A DNA stretch of 5,268 bases from Bacillota bacterium. Its GTDB lineage: Bacteria; Bacillota_A; Clostridia; Clostridiales; Clostridiaceae. Shown piece by piece: positions 1 through 5,268 of this stretch (its first letter is position 1; every line of letters begins with the position of its first letter). The DNA is taken from the NCBI GenBank assembly GCA_021780795.1, contig JAJXYA010000286.1, forward strand, positions 1 to 5,268, written 5' to 3'. Under the pieces are notes generated by a model that had not been told where the DNA came from, did not search any database, and was given only the letters and a program-made list of their open reading frames with translations. A program made the position numbers and the translations under genes.

Positions 1-160
1 ATAATTCAAAATTAATTAAAAAAACATTCACATTTTTTACATACTTCTTTAAAATTTTTACTTTTAACATAGACAAAGTATAAAAAACAAATAATTATTA
101 GGGTGAAAAAACTATAATTTTTTATGTTTTTTTAAAAAATTAAAATTAATATTACAAAAT

Positions 161-189
161 TTAAAAGATTTTAGTAACGAAATTATATT
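161..189 (+). promoter_or_regulatory. Possible sigma-A promoter for the permease-GH52 operon
   Basis: TTAAAA at 161-166 (4 of 6 to TTGACA) and TATATT at 184-189 (5 of 6 to TATAAT) are separated by 17 bases. A start near 196 would leave a leader of about 64 bases before the permease ATG. A rival pair is TAGACA at 70-75 (5 of 6) with a weak -10 around 93-98. In DNA this rich in A and T such matches arise easily by chance, so this is only a candidate, and the true promoter could also lie upstream of the window. Confidence 0.25.
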
Positions 190-205
190 AAAAATTTTAT
201 CAAAA

Positions 206-220
206 TAATTATCATAATTA
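206..220. repeat. 15-base palindrome in the operon leader
   Basis: TAATTAT-C-ATAATTA is a perfect 7+1+7 inverted repeat. It lies between the candidate -10 box (184-189) and the ribosome binding site at 244-248. That is a sensible place for a repressor operator, but the arms contain only A and T, and a palindrome of this length is not surprising in this composition. It does not match a XylR or CcpA site that I recognise. Confidence 0.25.
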
Positions 221-259
221 GTAGGGCAATTAAAAATATTTATAGGAGTTGATACTTGT

Positions 260-1141
260 ATGGAAAATTTATTAAGGGATAAAAAAGCAATATTCATTTT
301 TGTTTTCCCTGCGTTTCTTATCTTTTTTGTAATCGTTTTGCTTCCAATCTTCTTTTCTTTTCAATATAGTTTGCTAAAGTGGGATGGTATAAGCAATGGA
401 GTTTTTGTAGGACTTCAAAATTATAAAAACTTATTTATTCATAATTCCGATGGTTTTATGAAGTCTGTAGAAAATTCATTATTACTGGCTTTATTATCTG
501 TTTGTATTCAATTGCCTATTTCACTTTTCTTTGCACTTGTTTTGGCAAGGGGAGTAAAGGGTGAAAAGTTTTTTAGAACAGTTTATTTTATACCAGTAAT
601 TTTAGCAACTGTTATTGTAGGTCAATTGTGGATGAAAATATATAATTCAGATTATGGTCTTTTAAATTTTATACTCTCAAAATTAGGATTAAAATTTCTT
701 GAAAATCAATGGCTTGCTAATACAAAGACTGTTTTAGTGGCAGTTTTTATACCTATACTATGGCAATATATAGGATATCATATGCTTTTGATGTACGCAT
801 CAGCAAAGTCTATTTCGCCAGATATATATGAGGCTGCAAGAATAGATGGAGCTAGTGAAACAACTATAGCCTTTAGAATAACAATACCTCTAATTAAACC
901 AATTTTACAGGTTTGTACTGTATTTGCTGTAATAGGTTCATTTAAGTCTTTTGATTTAATTTATGTTCTTACAAATGGAGGACCTATGCATGCTAGTGAA
1001 GTCCCAACAACCCTTATGTATACCGATATTTTTAATAAATATCAATATGGCTATGGAAGTGCTATAGCAGTTTTCATTGTAGTTGAATGCTTTATATGTA
1101 CAATTTTAATCAACAAACTTTTTGGTAAGACAAATGTATAG
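260..1141 (+). CDS. Carbohydrate ABC transporter permease, MalF/UgpA-type (first permease)
   Basis: This 293-residue polytopic membrane protein is one half of the transmembrane channel of a binding-protein-dependent sugar importer. Hydrophobic segments lie at about residues 10-33, 72-96, 107-127, 157-180, 214-235 and 265-288, giving the usual six helices. The cytoplasmic EAA loop that docks on the ATPase is clear at residues 191-214, with EAARIDGA at its start and the conserved LIKP end. The length is normal for the short MalF/UgpA/LacF-like permeases of Firmicutes. The ATG is supported by AGGAG at 244-248, 11 bases upstream, and by a typical charged N-terminus just before helix 1. The second permease follows after 19 bases. 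The family assignment is secure; a xylo-oligosaccharide substrate is inferred from the GH52 and xylulokinase neighbours, since permease sequence alone does not show specificity. Confidence 0.95.
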   Translation: MENLLRDKKAIFIFVFPAFLIFFVIVLLPIFFSFQYSLLKWDGISNGVFVGLQNYKNLFIHNSDGFMKSVENSLLLALLSVCIQLPISLFFALVLARGVKGEKFFRTVYFIPVILATVIVGQLWMKIYNSDYGLLNFILSKLGLKFLENQWLANTKTVLVAVFIPILWQYIGYHMLLMYASAKSISPDIYEAARIDGASETTIAFRITIPLIKPILQVCTVFAVIGSFKSFDLIYVLTNGGPMHASEVPTTLMYTDIFNKYQYGYGSAIAVFIVVECFICTILINKLFGKTNV

Positions 1142-1144
1142 TTT

Positions 1145-1150
1145 AAGGAG
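1145..1150 (+). promoter_or_regulatory. Ribosome binding site of the second permease
   Basis: AAGGAG lies 10 bases before the ATG at 1161, inside the 19-base gap after the first permease. This fixes the start of the second permease and shows that it is translated independently from a shared message. Confidence 0.75.
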
Positions 1151-1160
1151 TGTGTACTAA

Positions 1161-2048
1161 ATGAACAATAATATAATAGTCGCAAAACAATCAAAAAAAG
1201 TTTCTAAAGTTCGAAGTTTTTCTTTTAAGAAGATAGGACAAGTATTACTTTTAGTATTTTTATCAGTGTGGGCTTTTATACAATTATATCCACTTATTTG
1301 GCTCTTCCTTTTTTCATTTAAAGACAACGGAGAAATTTTTGGCGGAAATATTATGGGACTACCACACCATTGGCTTATTTCAAATTATATAACTGCCTTG
1401 ACTAGTGGTAATGTAATGGTATATTTTTTTAATAGTGTACTTGTTACTGGTTTAACTATTATTATATCAAGCGTCTTAATAGCTTCAGCATCCTATGGAA
1501 TAGTACGTATGAAATGGAAACTCAGCAAACCTGTTTTGCTAATATTTTTAATGGGAATGATGATACCAATAAATGCAACCTTATTGCCACTATTTATAAT
1601 TCTTCAAAAGGTTAAGCTTTTTAATACCTATTTTGCGCTTATAATACCTTATGTTGCTTTTGCACTTCCTATGGGCATATTTATTTTAACAAGCTTTATG
1701 ATTAGTATTCCAATTGAACTAGAAGAGGCAGCTTGTATCGATGGCTGCAATGTATATCAAATATTTTATAGAATAATAGTTCCAATTGTTAGACCAGCAC
1801 TTGCTACCATTGCAATTTTTACTTATCTTTCCTCTTGGAACGAATTGATGTTTGCAAATACTTTTATAAATGATGATGTTAAGAAAACCTTAACTGTTGG
1901 TATAATGTCTCTTTCAGGTCAATATTCAACTAACTGGGGACCTATTGGTGCTGGACTTGTTATTGCAACAGTTCCAACCTTAATTATATATGCTTTACTT
2001 AGCGAGCAAGTGCAGCAAAGCTTGGTTGCAGGAGCAGTAAAGGGTTAA
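1161..2048 (+). CDS. Carbohydrate ABC transporter permease, MalG/UgpE-type (second permease)
   Basis: This 295-residue protein is the partner permease that forms the heterodimeric membrane channel with the preceding product. It has a basic N-terminal tail of about 25 residues (many Lys), then hydrophobic segments at about 26-52, 88-112, 123-148, 155-180, 208-230 and 262-282. The EAA loop is at residues 189-212 and starts EAACIDGC: the Glu-Ala-Ala and Asp-Gly core is intact, but Cys stands where Arg and Ala are commoner. The C-terminus (QQSLVAGAVKG) is the typical tail of MalG-like permeases, so the gene is complete. The start is set by AAGGAG 10 bases upstream. The GH52 gene follows after 42 bases. 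No ATPase gene lies nearby; in Firmicutes such importers often share a general MsmX-type ATPase encoded elsewhere, which is family knowledge and not seen here. Confidence 0.95.
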   Translation: MNNNIIVAKQSKKVSKVRSFSFKKIGQVLLLVFLSVWAFIQLYPLIWLFLFSFKDNGEIFGGNIMGLPHHWLISNYITALTSGNVMVYFFNSVLVTGLTIIISSVLIASASYGIVRMKWKLSKPVLLIFLMGMMIPINATLLPLFIILQKVKLFNTYFALIIPYVAFALPMGIFILTSFMISIPIELEEAACIDGCNVYQIFYRIIVPIVRPALATIAIFTYLSSWNELMFANTFINDDVKKTLTVGIMSLSGQYSTNWGPIGAGLVIATVPTLIIYALLSEQVQQSLVAGAVKG

Positions 2049-2073
2049 CAATAAAGTTATAAATAAATTAATT

Positions 2074-2080
2074 GAAGGGA
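2074..2080 (+). promoter_or_regulatory. Ribosome binding site of the GH52 gene
   Basis: GAAGGGA lies 10 bases before the ATG at 2091. It is a weaker match to the anti-Shine-Dalgarno sequence than the sites of the other three genes. An ATG at 2080-2082 is out of frame with the enzyme. The chosen start gives an N-terminus that aligns with known GH52 enzymes. Confidence 0.55.
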
Positions 2081-2090
2081 TGATAAAATT

Positions 2091-4127
2091 ATGGAAAACA
2101 AATCATTTTATGTACATCACAGTGCTTTTGGTGCTTTCTCAAGCTTTATGTTAGGAAAGCTAGGAAAAGGTGGAGGCTTTGTATTAAACGATGTTAGGCC
2201 ATCTAAAGACAATATTTTTGTAGGTTTTAAACAAGAGGGAAAAATAAATCTTCTCCCATTTTGTGAATTAGATAATAATGCTGAAGAAGAATTTACAGGT
2301 GAAGTTGATGCTTCAAATAAGGAAAAGGCAATTAAAATTTTTTCTGAAAAGGAAATACAAAGAGAAATTGGATGGGCTTCAGACACTTTTATAGCAGATA
2401 AATTAACATTTTCAATAATAACTCCTTTTGGTAATATAAAAAATCCTTTGGAAATGAAACAAGATGAGAAAAAGCTTGCCTTTGCTCCAGTAATTTTTGC
2501 AAAGCTAACTTTTGATAATAGAGATAAAGCTACTGATGCTGAAATGATATTTGGAATAGAAGGTCCAAAGAGAAGATTGTCAATAACTACTGAAGGAACA
2601 TATGTGGGGGCAGCCTTAGAAAGAAAATATGGATTTGCAGCTATAAACTCCGATGAAATAAAGGAATTATCTAGGCTTGATATATTAACCTCATGGGCAA
2701 ATGATAACTATCAAAATCATGATTTGGGAAGGGCACCTTCTTTAATTTTTAAGGTTCCAAAAGGAACTATAAAAACTTTCACCATTGCACTTGCAACCTA
2801 TCAGGAAGGCACTATTACAACAGGTATAGATACGAAGTTTTATTATAGTGAGCTGTTTAATTCCCTTGAAGATGTAATTGCTTTTGGCCTTCAAAATTGT
2901 GACTACTATTTAAATTTAGCTAATAAAAGAGATAAAGAGCTTAAGGAAAGCAATTTGAATGAATATAGACAATTTCTTTTAGCTCATGCAACTCATAGCT
3001 ACCATGCTAGTACCCAGTTAATGGTAAATAAAGATAACTTGCCCCTTTGGATTGTAAATGAAGGTGAATATATAATGATGAATACTTTTGATTTGACTGT
3101 AGATCATGTGTTTTTCGAATTAAGATTTCACCCATGGACAGTCACAAATTCTTTAGATTTATTTGTGGATAGATATAGTTACTATGATCAAGCTGGTTTA
3201 GCCTTTACCCATGATATGGGAGTTTCCAATGGATTTTCTAAAAAAGAATATTCTTCTTATGAGCTTCCTAATTTACAAGGCTGTTTTAGTTACATGACTC
3301 ACGAAGAACTTTTAAACTGGATATTAACTGGAGCAGTATATGTATTAAAGACGAAGGATGAAACGTGGCTTAATAACAATAAAAAAATATTTTTAGAATG
3401 CTTTGAATCTTTAACTTCAAGAGATAAAAACTGTGATGGAATAATGGATGTAGACAGCAGTAGATGTGAAAATGGCTCTGAAATAACAACGTACGATAGC
3501 CTTGATACAAGTCTTGGACAAGCTAGAAATAACCTATACCTCGGTTTAAAAAGCTGGTCAGCTTATGTCCTCTTAGAAAAGATATTTAAAGAGGTTGGTT
3601 TTAGCGAACACTGTGAAAAGGCTGTAGAAAAAGCATTAGCGGCAGCAAATAAAATAGTAGGACAATTTGATGATAAAGAAAAGTATATTCCAGCTGTTTT
3701 TGAAAATGGAAATACTTCAAGAATAATACCAGCAGTTGAGGCTCTAGTATATCCATATATAATAGGGGACAAGGTATCTGTTAGTGAAGATGGGAAATAT
3801 GGAGAATTAATTAAAAAATTAAAGCAGCATATACTTACAATAATGAAACCTGGAATATGTATAGATGAGGTTTCAGGGGGCTGGAAGCTATCTTCTACAA
3901 GTAAAAACACTTGGAATAGCAAAATATTTTTATGTCAATACGTAATTAAGGAAATACTAAGGATAGATTTTCCTGATGAAGAAAATTGGGATAAAGTTCA
4001 TGCTAATTGGCAAAAATTAAGTTGCAGTGAAGAAGGTGCTACAGATCAAGTAAATAGTGATACCGGAACTGCCAGAGGAAGTAGGTTATATCCTAGACTA
4101 GTAACAAGTATTTTATGGATGAAATAA
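2091..4127 (+). CDS. xynB: Glycoside hydrolase family 52 beta-xylosidase, cytoplasmic
   Basis: The product (678 residues) is a retaining exo-beta-1,4-xylosidase (EC 3.2.1.37) releasing xylose from xylobiose and longer xylo-oligosaccharides. It resembles Geobacillus stearothermophilus XynB2 along its whole length, as far as I can align from memory: an N-terminal HHSAFGAFSSF block (residues 9-19), a beta-sandwich-type region to about 270, then the (alpha/alpha)6 catalytic region to the end. The nucleophile motif VNEGEY is at 322-327, making Glu324 the equivalent of XynB2 Glu335. The acid/base motif EITTYDSLD is at 464-472, making Asp469 the equivalent of Asp495. The conserved LYPRLVTSILW end (666-676) shows it is complete. 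It is somewhat shorter than XynB2 (about 705), partly through losses between the two catalytic residues. There is no signal peptide or membrane segment, so it acts on imported oligosaccharides, in keeping with the permeases upstream. Family assignment is very secure; substrate is inferred from the family. The symbol follows Geobacillus usage, and the same name is used for unrelated xylosidases. Confidence 0.96.
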   Translation: MENKSFYVHHSAFGAFSSFMLGKLGKGGGFVLNDVRPSKDNIFVGFKQEGKINLLPFCELDNNAEEEFTGEVDASNKEKAIKIFSEKEIQREIGWASDTFIADKLTFSIITPFGNIKNPLEMKQDEKKLAFAPVIFAKLTFDNRDKATDAEMIFGIEGPKRRLSITTEGTYVGAALERKYGFAAINSDEIKELSRLDILTSWANDNYQNHDLGRAPSLIFKVPKGTIKTFTIALATYQEGTITTGIDTKFYYSELFNSLEDVIAFGLQNCDYYLNLANKRDKELKESNLNEYRQFLLAHATHSYHASTQLMVNKDNLPLWIVNEGEYIMMNTFDLTVDHVFFELRFHPWTVTNSLDLFVDRYSYYDQAGLAFTHDMGVSNGFSKKEYSSYELPNLQGCFSYMTHEELLNWILTGAVYVLKTKDETWLNNNKKIFLECFESLTSRDKNCDGIMDVDSSRCENGSEITTYDSLDTSLGQARNNLYLGLKSWSAYVLLEKIFKEVGFSEHCEKAVEKALAAANKIVGQFDDKEKYIPAVFENGNTSRIIPAVEALVYPYIIGDKVSVSEDGKYGELIKKLKQHILTIMKPGICIDEVSGGWKLSSTSKNTWNSKIFLCQYVIKEILRIDFPDEENWDKVHANWQKLSCSEEGATDQVNSDTGTARGSRLYPRLVTSILWMK

Positions 4128-4142
4128 GCTAGGTTTTTTATG

Positions 4143-4172
4143 GTGATAAGTGGCTTTATAAGCCCTTATCAC
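4143..4172. terminator. Strong stem-loop after the GH52 gene; possible transcript end or stabiliser
   Basis: GTGATAAG (4143-4150) pairs perfectly with CTTATCAC (4165-4172). After a single unpaired T (4151), GGCTT (4152-4156) pairs with AAGCC (4160-4164) around a 3-base loop, giving 13 base pairs in all. It starts 15 bases after the GH52 stop codon, where a terminator is expected. However, it is not followed by a T-run on either strand. Instead a T6 run lies before it (4134-4139) and an A5 run after it (4179-4183), and these could extend the stem imperfectly. It may therefore end or pause transcription, protect the 3' end of the operon message, or be a DNA operator. The structure is plain; its role is uncertain. 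Confidence 0.5.
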
Positions 4173-4198
4173 ATAATGAAAAAGTTTACTTATATGTA

Positions 4199-4227
4199 TT
4201 GACGTAAGCAATAAAAAATAGTATATT
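4199..4227 (+). promoter_or_regulatory. Sigma-A-type promoter of xylB
   Basis: TTGACG at 4199-4204 (5 of 6 to TTGACA) and TATATT at 4222-4227 (5 of 6 to TATAAT) are separated by the ideal 17 bases, with an A-rich spacer. Transcription would start near 4233-4236 and leave a leader of about 70 bases before the xylB ATG. This is the best promoter match in the window and suggests that xylB can be expressed separately from the upstream operon. An imperfect inverted repeat, ATTG-N7-CAAT (4198-4212), overlaps the -35 box. Confidence 0.6.
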
Positions 4228-4253
4228 AATCTTATTAAATGTTTTTTAAAAAG

Positions 4254-4267
4254 TTATTTTAAAATAA
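4254..4267. repeat. Perfect 14-base palindrome in the xylB leader
   Basis: TTATTTTAAAATAA is fully self-complementary and sits about 20 bases downstream of the predicted xylB transcription start, directly after a shorter palindromic run (TTTTT/AAAAA within 4242-4252). The position suits a repressor roadblock operator. It is pure A/T in an A/T-rich spacer, so chance is a real alternative, and it does not match a named operator that I can recall. Confidence 0.25.
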
Positions 4268-4292
4268 AAATAAAAAGGTGTAGATTAAAATT

Positions 4293-4298
4293 AGGAGG
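4293..4298 (+). promoter_or_regulatory. Strong ribosome binding site of xylB
   Basis: AGGAGG lies 6 bases before the ATG at 4305. It is the strongest Shine-Dalgarno site in the window and settles the xylB start. Confidence 0.85.
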
Positions 4299-4304
4299 CA
4301 GTTT

Positions 4305-5268
4305 ATGAGATATTTACTAGGTCTTGATATCGGAACATCTGGTACAAAGACAGCTTTGTTTGATGAGTACGGAAATACTATTAAAACCGCTACATACGGA
4401 TATGAACTATTTCAGCCAAAGGCTGGGTGGGCAGAACAGGAGCCTGATGCTTGGTGGGAAGCATGTGTTAATGGAATTAAAACTGTTATTGAAAAAAGTA
4501 AAGTATCTCCAAAGGATATTAAAGGTATCGGTTTAAGTGGTCAAATGCACGGACTTGTATTAGTGGACAAGGATTACAAGGTTATTAGAAATTCTATTAT
4601 ATGGTGTGACCAAAGAACAGAAAAAGAATGCAATTACATGACAGAAGTTATAGGAAAAGAAAAGTTAATAAAAATAACAGGAAATCCTGCTTTGACAGGT
4701 TTTACTCTTTCAAAACTTCTATGGGTCAGAAATAATGAGCCTCTTAATTACAAGAAAATATATAAAATTCTTCTTCCCAAAGACTATATTAGATTAAAGT
4801 TAACAAATGTGTTTGCTACAGAGGTTTCGGATGCTAGTGGAATGCAAATGCTTGATATAAACACAAGAAATTGGAGTGAGGAAATTTTAGAAAAGCTAAA
4901 TATAGATAAAAATATATTAGCAGAAGTTTATGAATCTGTAGTTGTAAGTGGGCATGTTACAGAGGAAGCTTCTAGGCTTACTAATCTAGCAGTGGGAACT
5001 CCGGTAGTTGGTGGAGCAGGGGATCAGGCAGCTGGAGCTGTTGGAAATGGAATAGTAAATGAGGGAATAATTTCGGTTAGCATGGGAACTTCAGGAGTAG
5101 TGTTTGCAGCTACAGACACACCTAGATTCGATAAAGAAGGACGAGTTCATACTTTATGTCATGCAGTACCTAATAAGTGGCATGTAATGGGAGTAACTCA
5201 AGGTGCAGGGCTATCTTTAAACTGGTTTAAAAGAACCTTTTGCAAAAGTGAAGTTATGGAAAGTGAAG
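4305..5268 (+). CDS. xylB: Xylulokinase, 5' part (cut by the window end)
   Basis: The product is a FGGY-family sugar kinase that phosphorylates D-xylulose with ATP to D-xylulose 5-phosphate (EC 2.7.1.17), the committed step that sends xylose into central metabolism. The open frame runs without interruption for 321 codons to the window edge; xylulokinases are about 480-510 residues, so roughly a third is missing beyond the window. Visible signatures are the N-terminal phosphate-binding GLDIGTSGTK (residues 6-15, with the conserved Asp8), the substrate-site SGQMHG (78-83), LLPKDYIRLKLT (156-167), GAGDQAAGAVG (237-247) with the probable catalytic base Asp240 (equivalent to E. coli XylB Asp233), and the MGTSG motif (260-264). 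The WCDQRT and LNWFKRTF stretches resemble the Bacillus enzyme more than that of E. coli. The start is fixed by AGGAGG 6 bases upstream. It has its own predicted promoter. The GH52 enzyme upstream makes xylose, which fits the role. The second FGGY signature lies beyond the window. Confidence 0.96.
   Translation, partial: MRYLLGLDIGTSGTKTALFDEYGNTIKTATYGYELFQPKAGWAEQEPDAWWEACVNGIKTVIEKSKVSPKDIKGIGLSGQMHGLVLVDKDYKVIRNSIIWCDQRTEKECNYMTEVIGKEKLIKITGNPALTGFTLSKLLWVRNNEPLNYKKIYKILLPKDYIRLKLTNVFATEVSDASGMQMLDINTRNWSEEILEKLNIDKNILAEVYESVVVSGHVTEEASRLTNLAVGTPVVGGAGDQAAGAVGNGIVNEGIISVSMGTSGVVFAATDTPRFDKEGRVHTLCHAVPNKWHVMGVTQGAGLSLNWFKRTFCKSEVMESE

Larger units (their letters stand above)
1..259. other. 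Non-coding A/T-rich leader upstream of the permease operon
   Basis: No credible gene is visible here. The + strand frames are closed quickly; the longest open stretch reaching the left edge stops at 81-83 and reads as low-complexity Phe/Lys/Thr with no resemblance to the end of a binding protein. An open frame on the - strand (112-297) is low-complexity Asn/Phe/Ile and runs into the permease gene, so I treat it as a compositional artefact. The region is long runs of A and T and must hold the operon's control signals, but the composition makes individual sites hard to tell from chance. Candidates are listed separately. Confidence 0.7.

Noticed and set aside
106..133. AAAAAAC...GTTTTTT hairpin followed by T-run, resembling a terminator
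   Set aside because: The stem is almost entirely A-T pairs with a 13-base loop, so it would be very weak; such patterns are expected by chance in this leader.
112..297. Open frame of 61 codons on the - strand
   Set aside because: It is low-complexity Asn/Phe/Ile/Lys produced by A/T-rich DNA, overlaps the permease start, and has no convincing ribosome binding site.
2117..2386. Open frame of 89 codons on the - strand inside the GH52 gene
   Set aside because: It lies wholly within a well-recognised enzyme gene on the other strand and its translation shows no family features.
3563..3922. Open frame of 119 codons on the - strand inside the GH52 gene
   Set aside because: It is antisense to conserved GH52 sequence and is best explained as a shadow of that gene's codon use.
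4092..4139. CCTAG/CTAGG stem followed by T6 as an intrinsic terminator at the GH52 gene end
   Set aside because: The stem is only 5 bp with a 32-base loop and begins inside the coding sequence, so it is too unstable to support; the T6 run may instead pair in the larger stem-loop.
4195..4212. CcpA cre site overlapping the xylB -35 box
   Set aside because: The TG and CG positions do not fit the spacing of the cre consensus; only the short ATTG/CAAT ends are symmetric.
4324..4536. Open frame of 70 codons on the + strand inside xylB
   Set aside because: It is in another frame of the xylulokinase gene, whose own frame carries the kinase motifs over the same bases and has a strong ribosome binding site.
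4305..5268. Truncated or pseudogene xylB
   Set aside because: The reading frame is intact to the final base and all expected N-terminal motifs are present; it is simply cut by the window edge.

Overview
The window is strongly A/T-rich. Its genes use AGA/ATA codons and purine-rich Shine-Dalgarno sites, and their products resemble Firmicute proteins. This points to a low-GC Firmicute, most likely a Clostridium-type anaerobe; that is an inference from composition and protein resemblance, not a taxonomic assignment. The content is one coherent catabolic locus for xylan breakdown products.

Layout, all on the + strand: (1) 1-259 is a very A/T-rich non-coding leader. (2) 260-1141 and 1161-2048 encode the two membrane permeases of a carbohydrate ABC importer (the sugar-specific MalF/UgpA-like and MalG/UgpE-like pair). 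(3) 2091-4127 encodes a full-length GH52 beta-xylosidase with no signal peptide and both catalytic residues present. (4) 4128-4304 is an intergenic region with a strong stem-loop, a good sigma-A-type promoter and short palindromes. (5) 4305 to the window end is the first two thirds of a xylulokinase gene (xylB), cut by the window edge and not broken.

How the parts work together: the permeases would bring short xylo-oligosaccharides across the membrane, the cytoplasmic GH52 enzyme would cleave them to xylose, an isomerase (not in the window) would give xylulose, and XylB would phosphorylate it to xylulose 5-phosphate for the pentose phosphate or phosphoketolase route. Short gaps (19 and 42 bases) suggest that the permeases and GH52 gene are co-transcribed. 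xylB appears to have its own promoter, though readthrough is possible. The solute-binding protein, the ATPase, xylose isomerase and any regulator are not in the window.

I see no mobile element, CRISPR array, tRNA or rRNA. I found no undescribed system. The points most worth a second look are the GH52 enzyme, shorter than its Geobacillus relative between the catalytic residues, the stem-loop of unusual polarity after it, and the absence of a binding-protein gene directly before the permeases.
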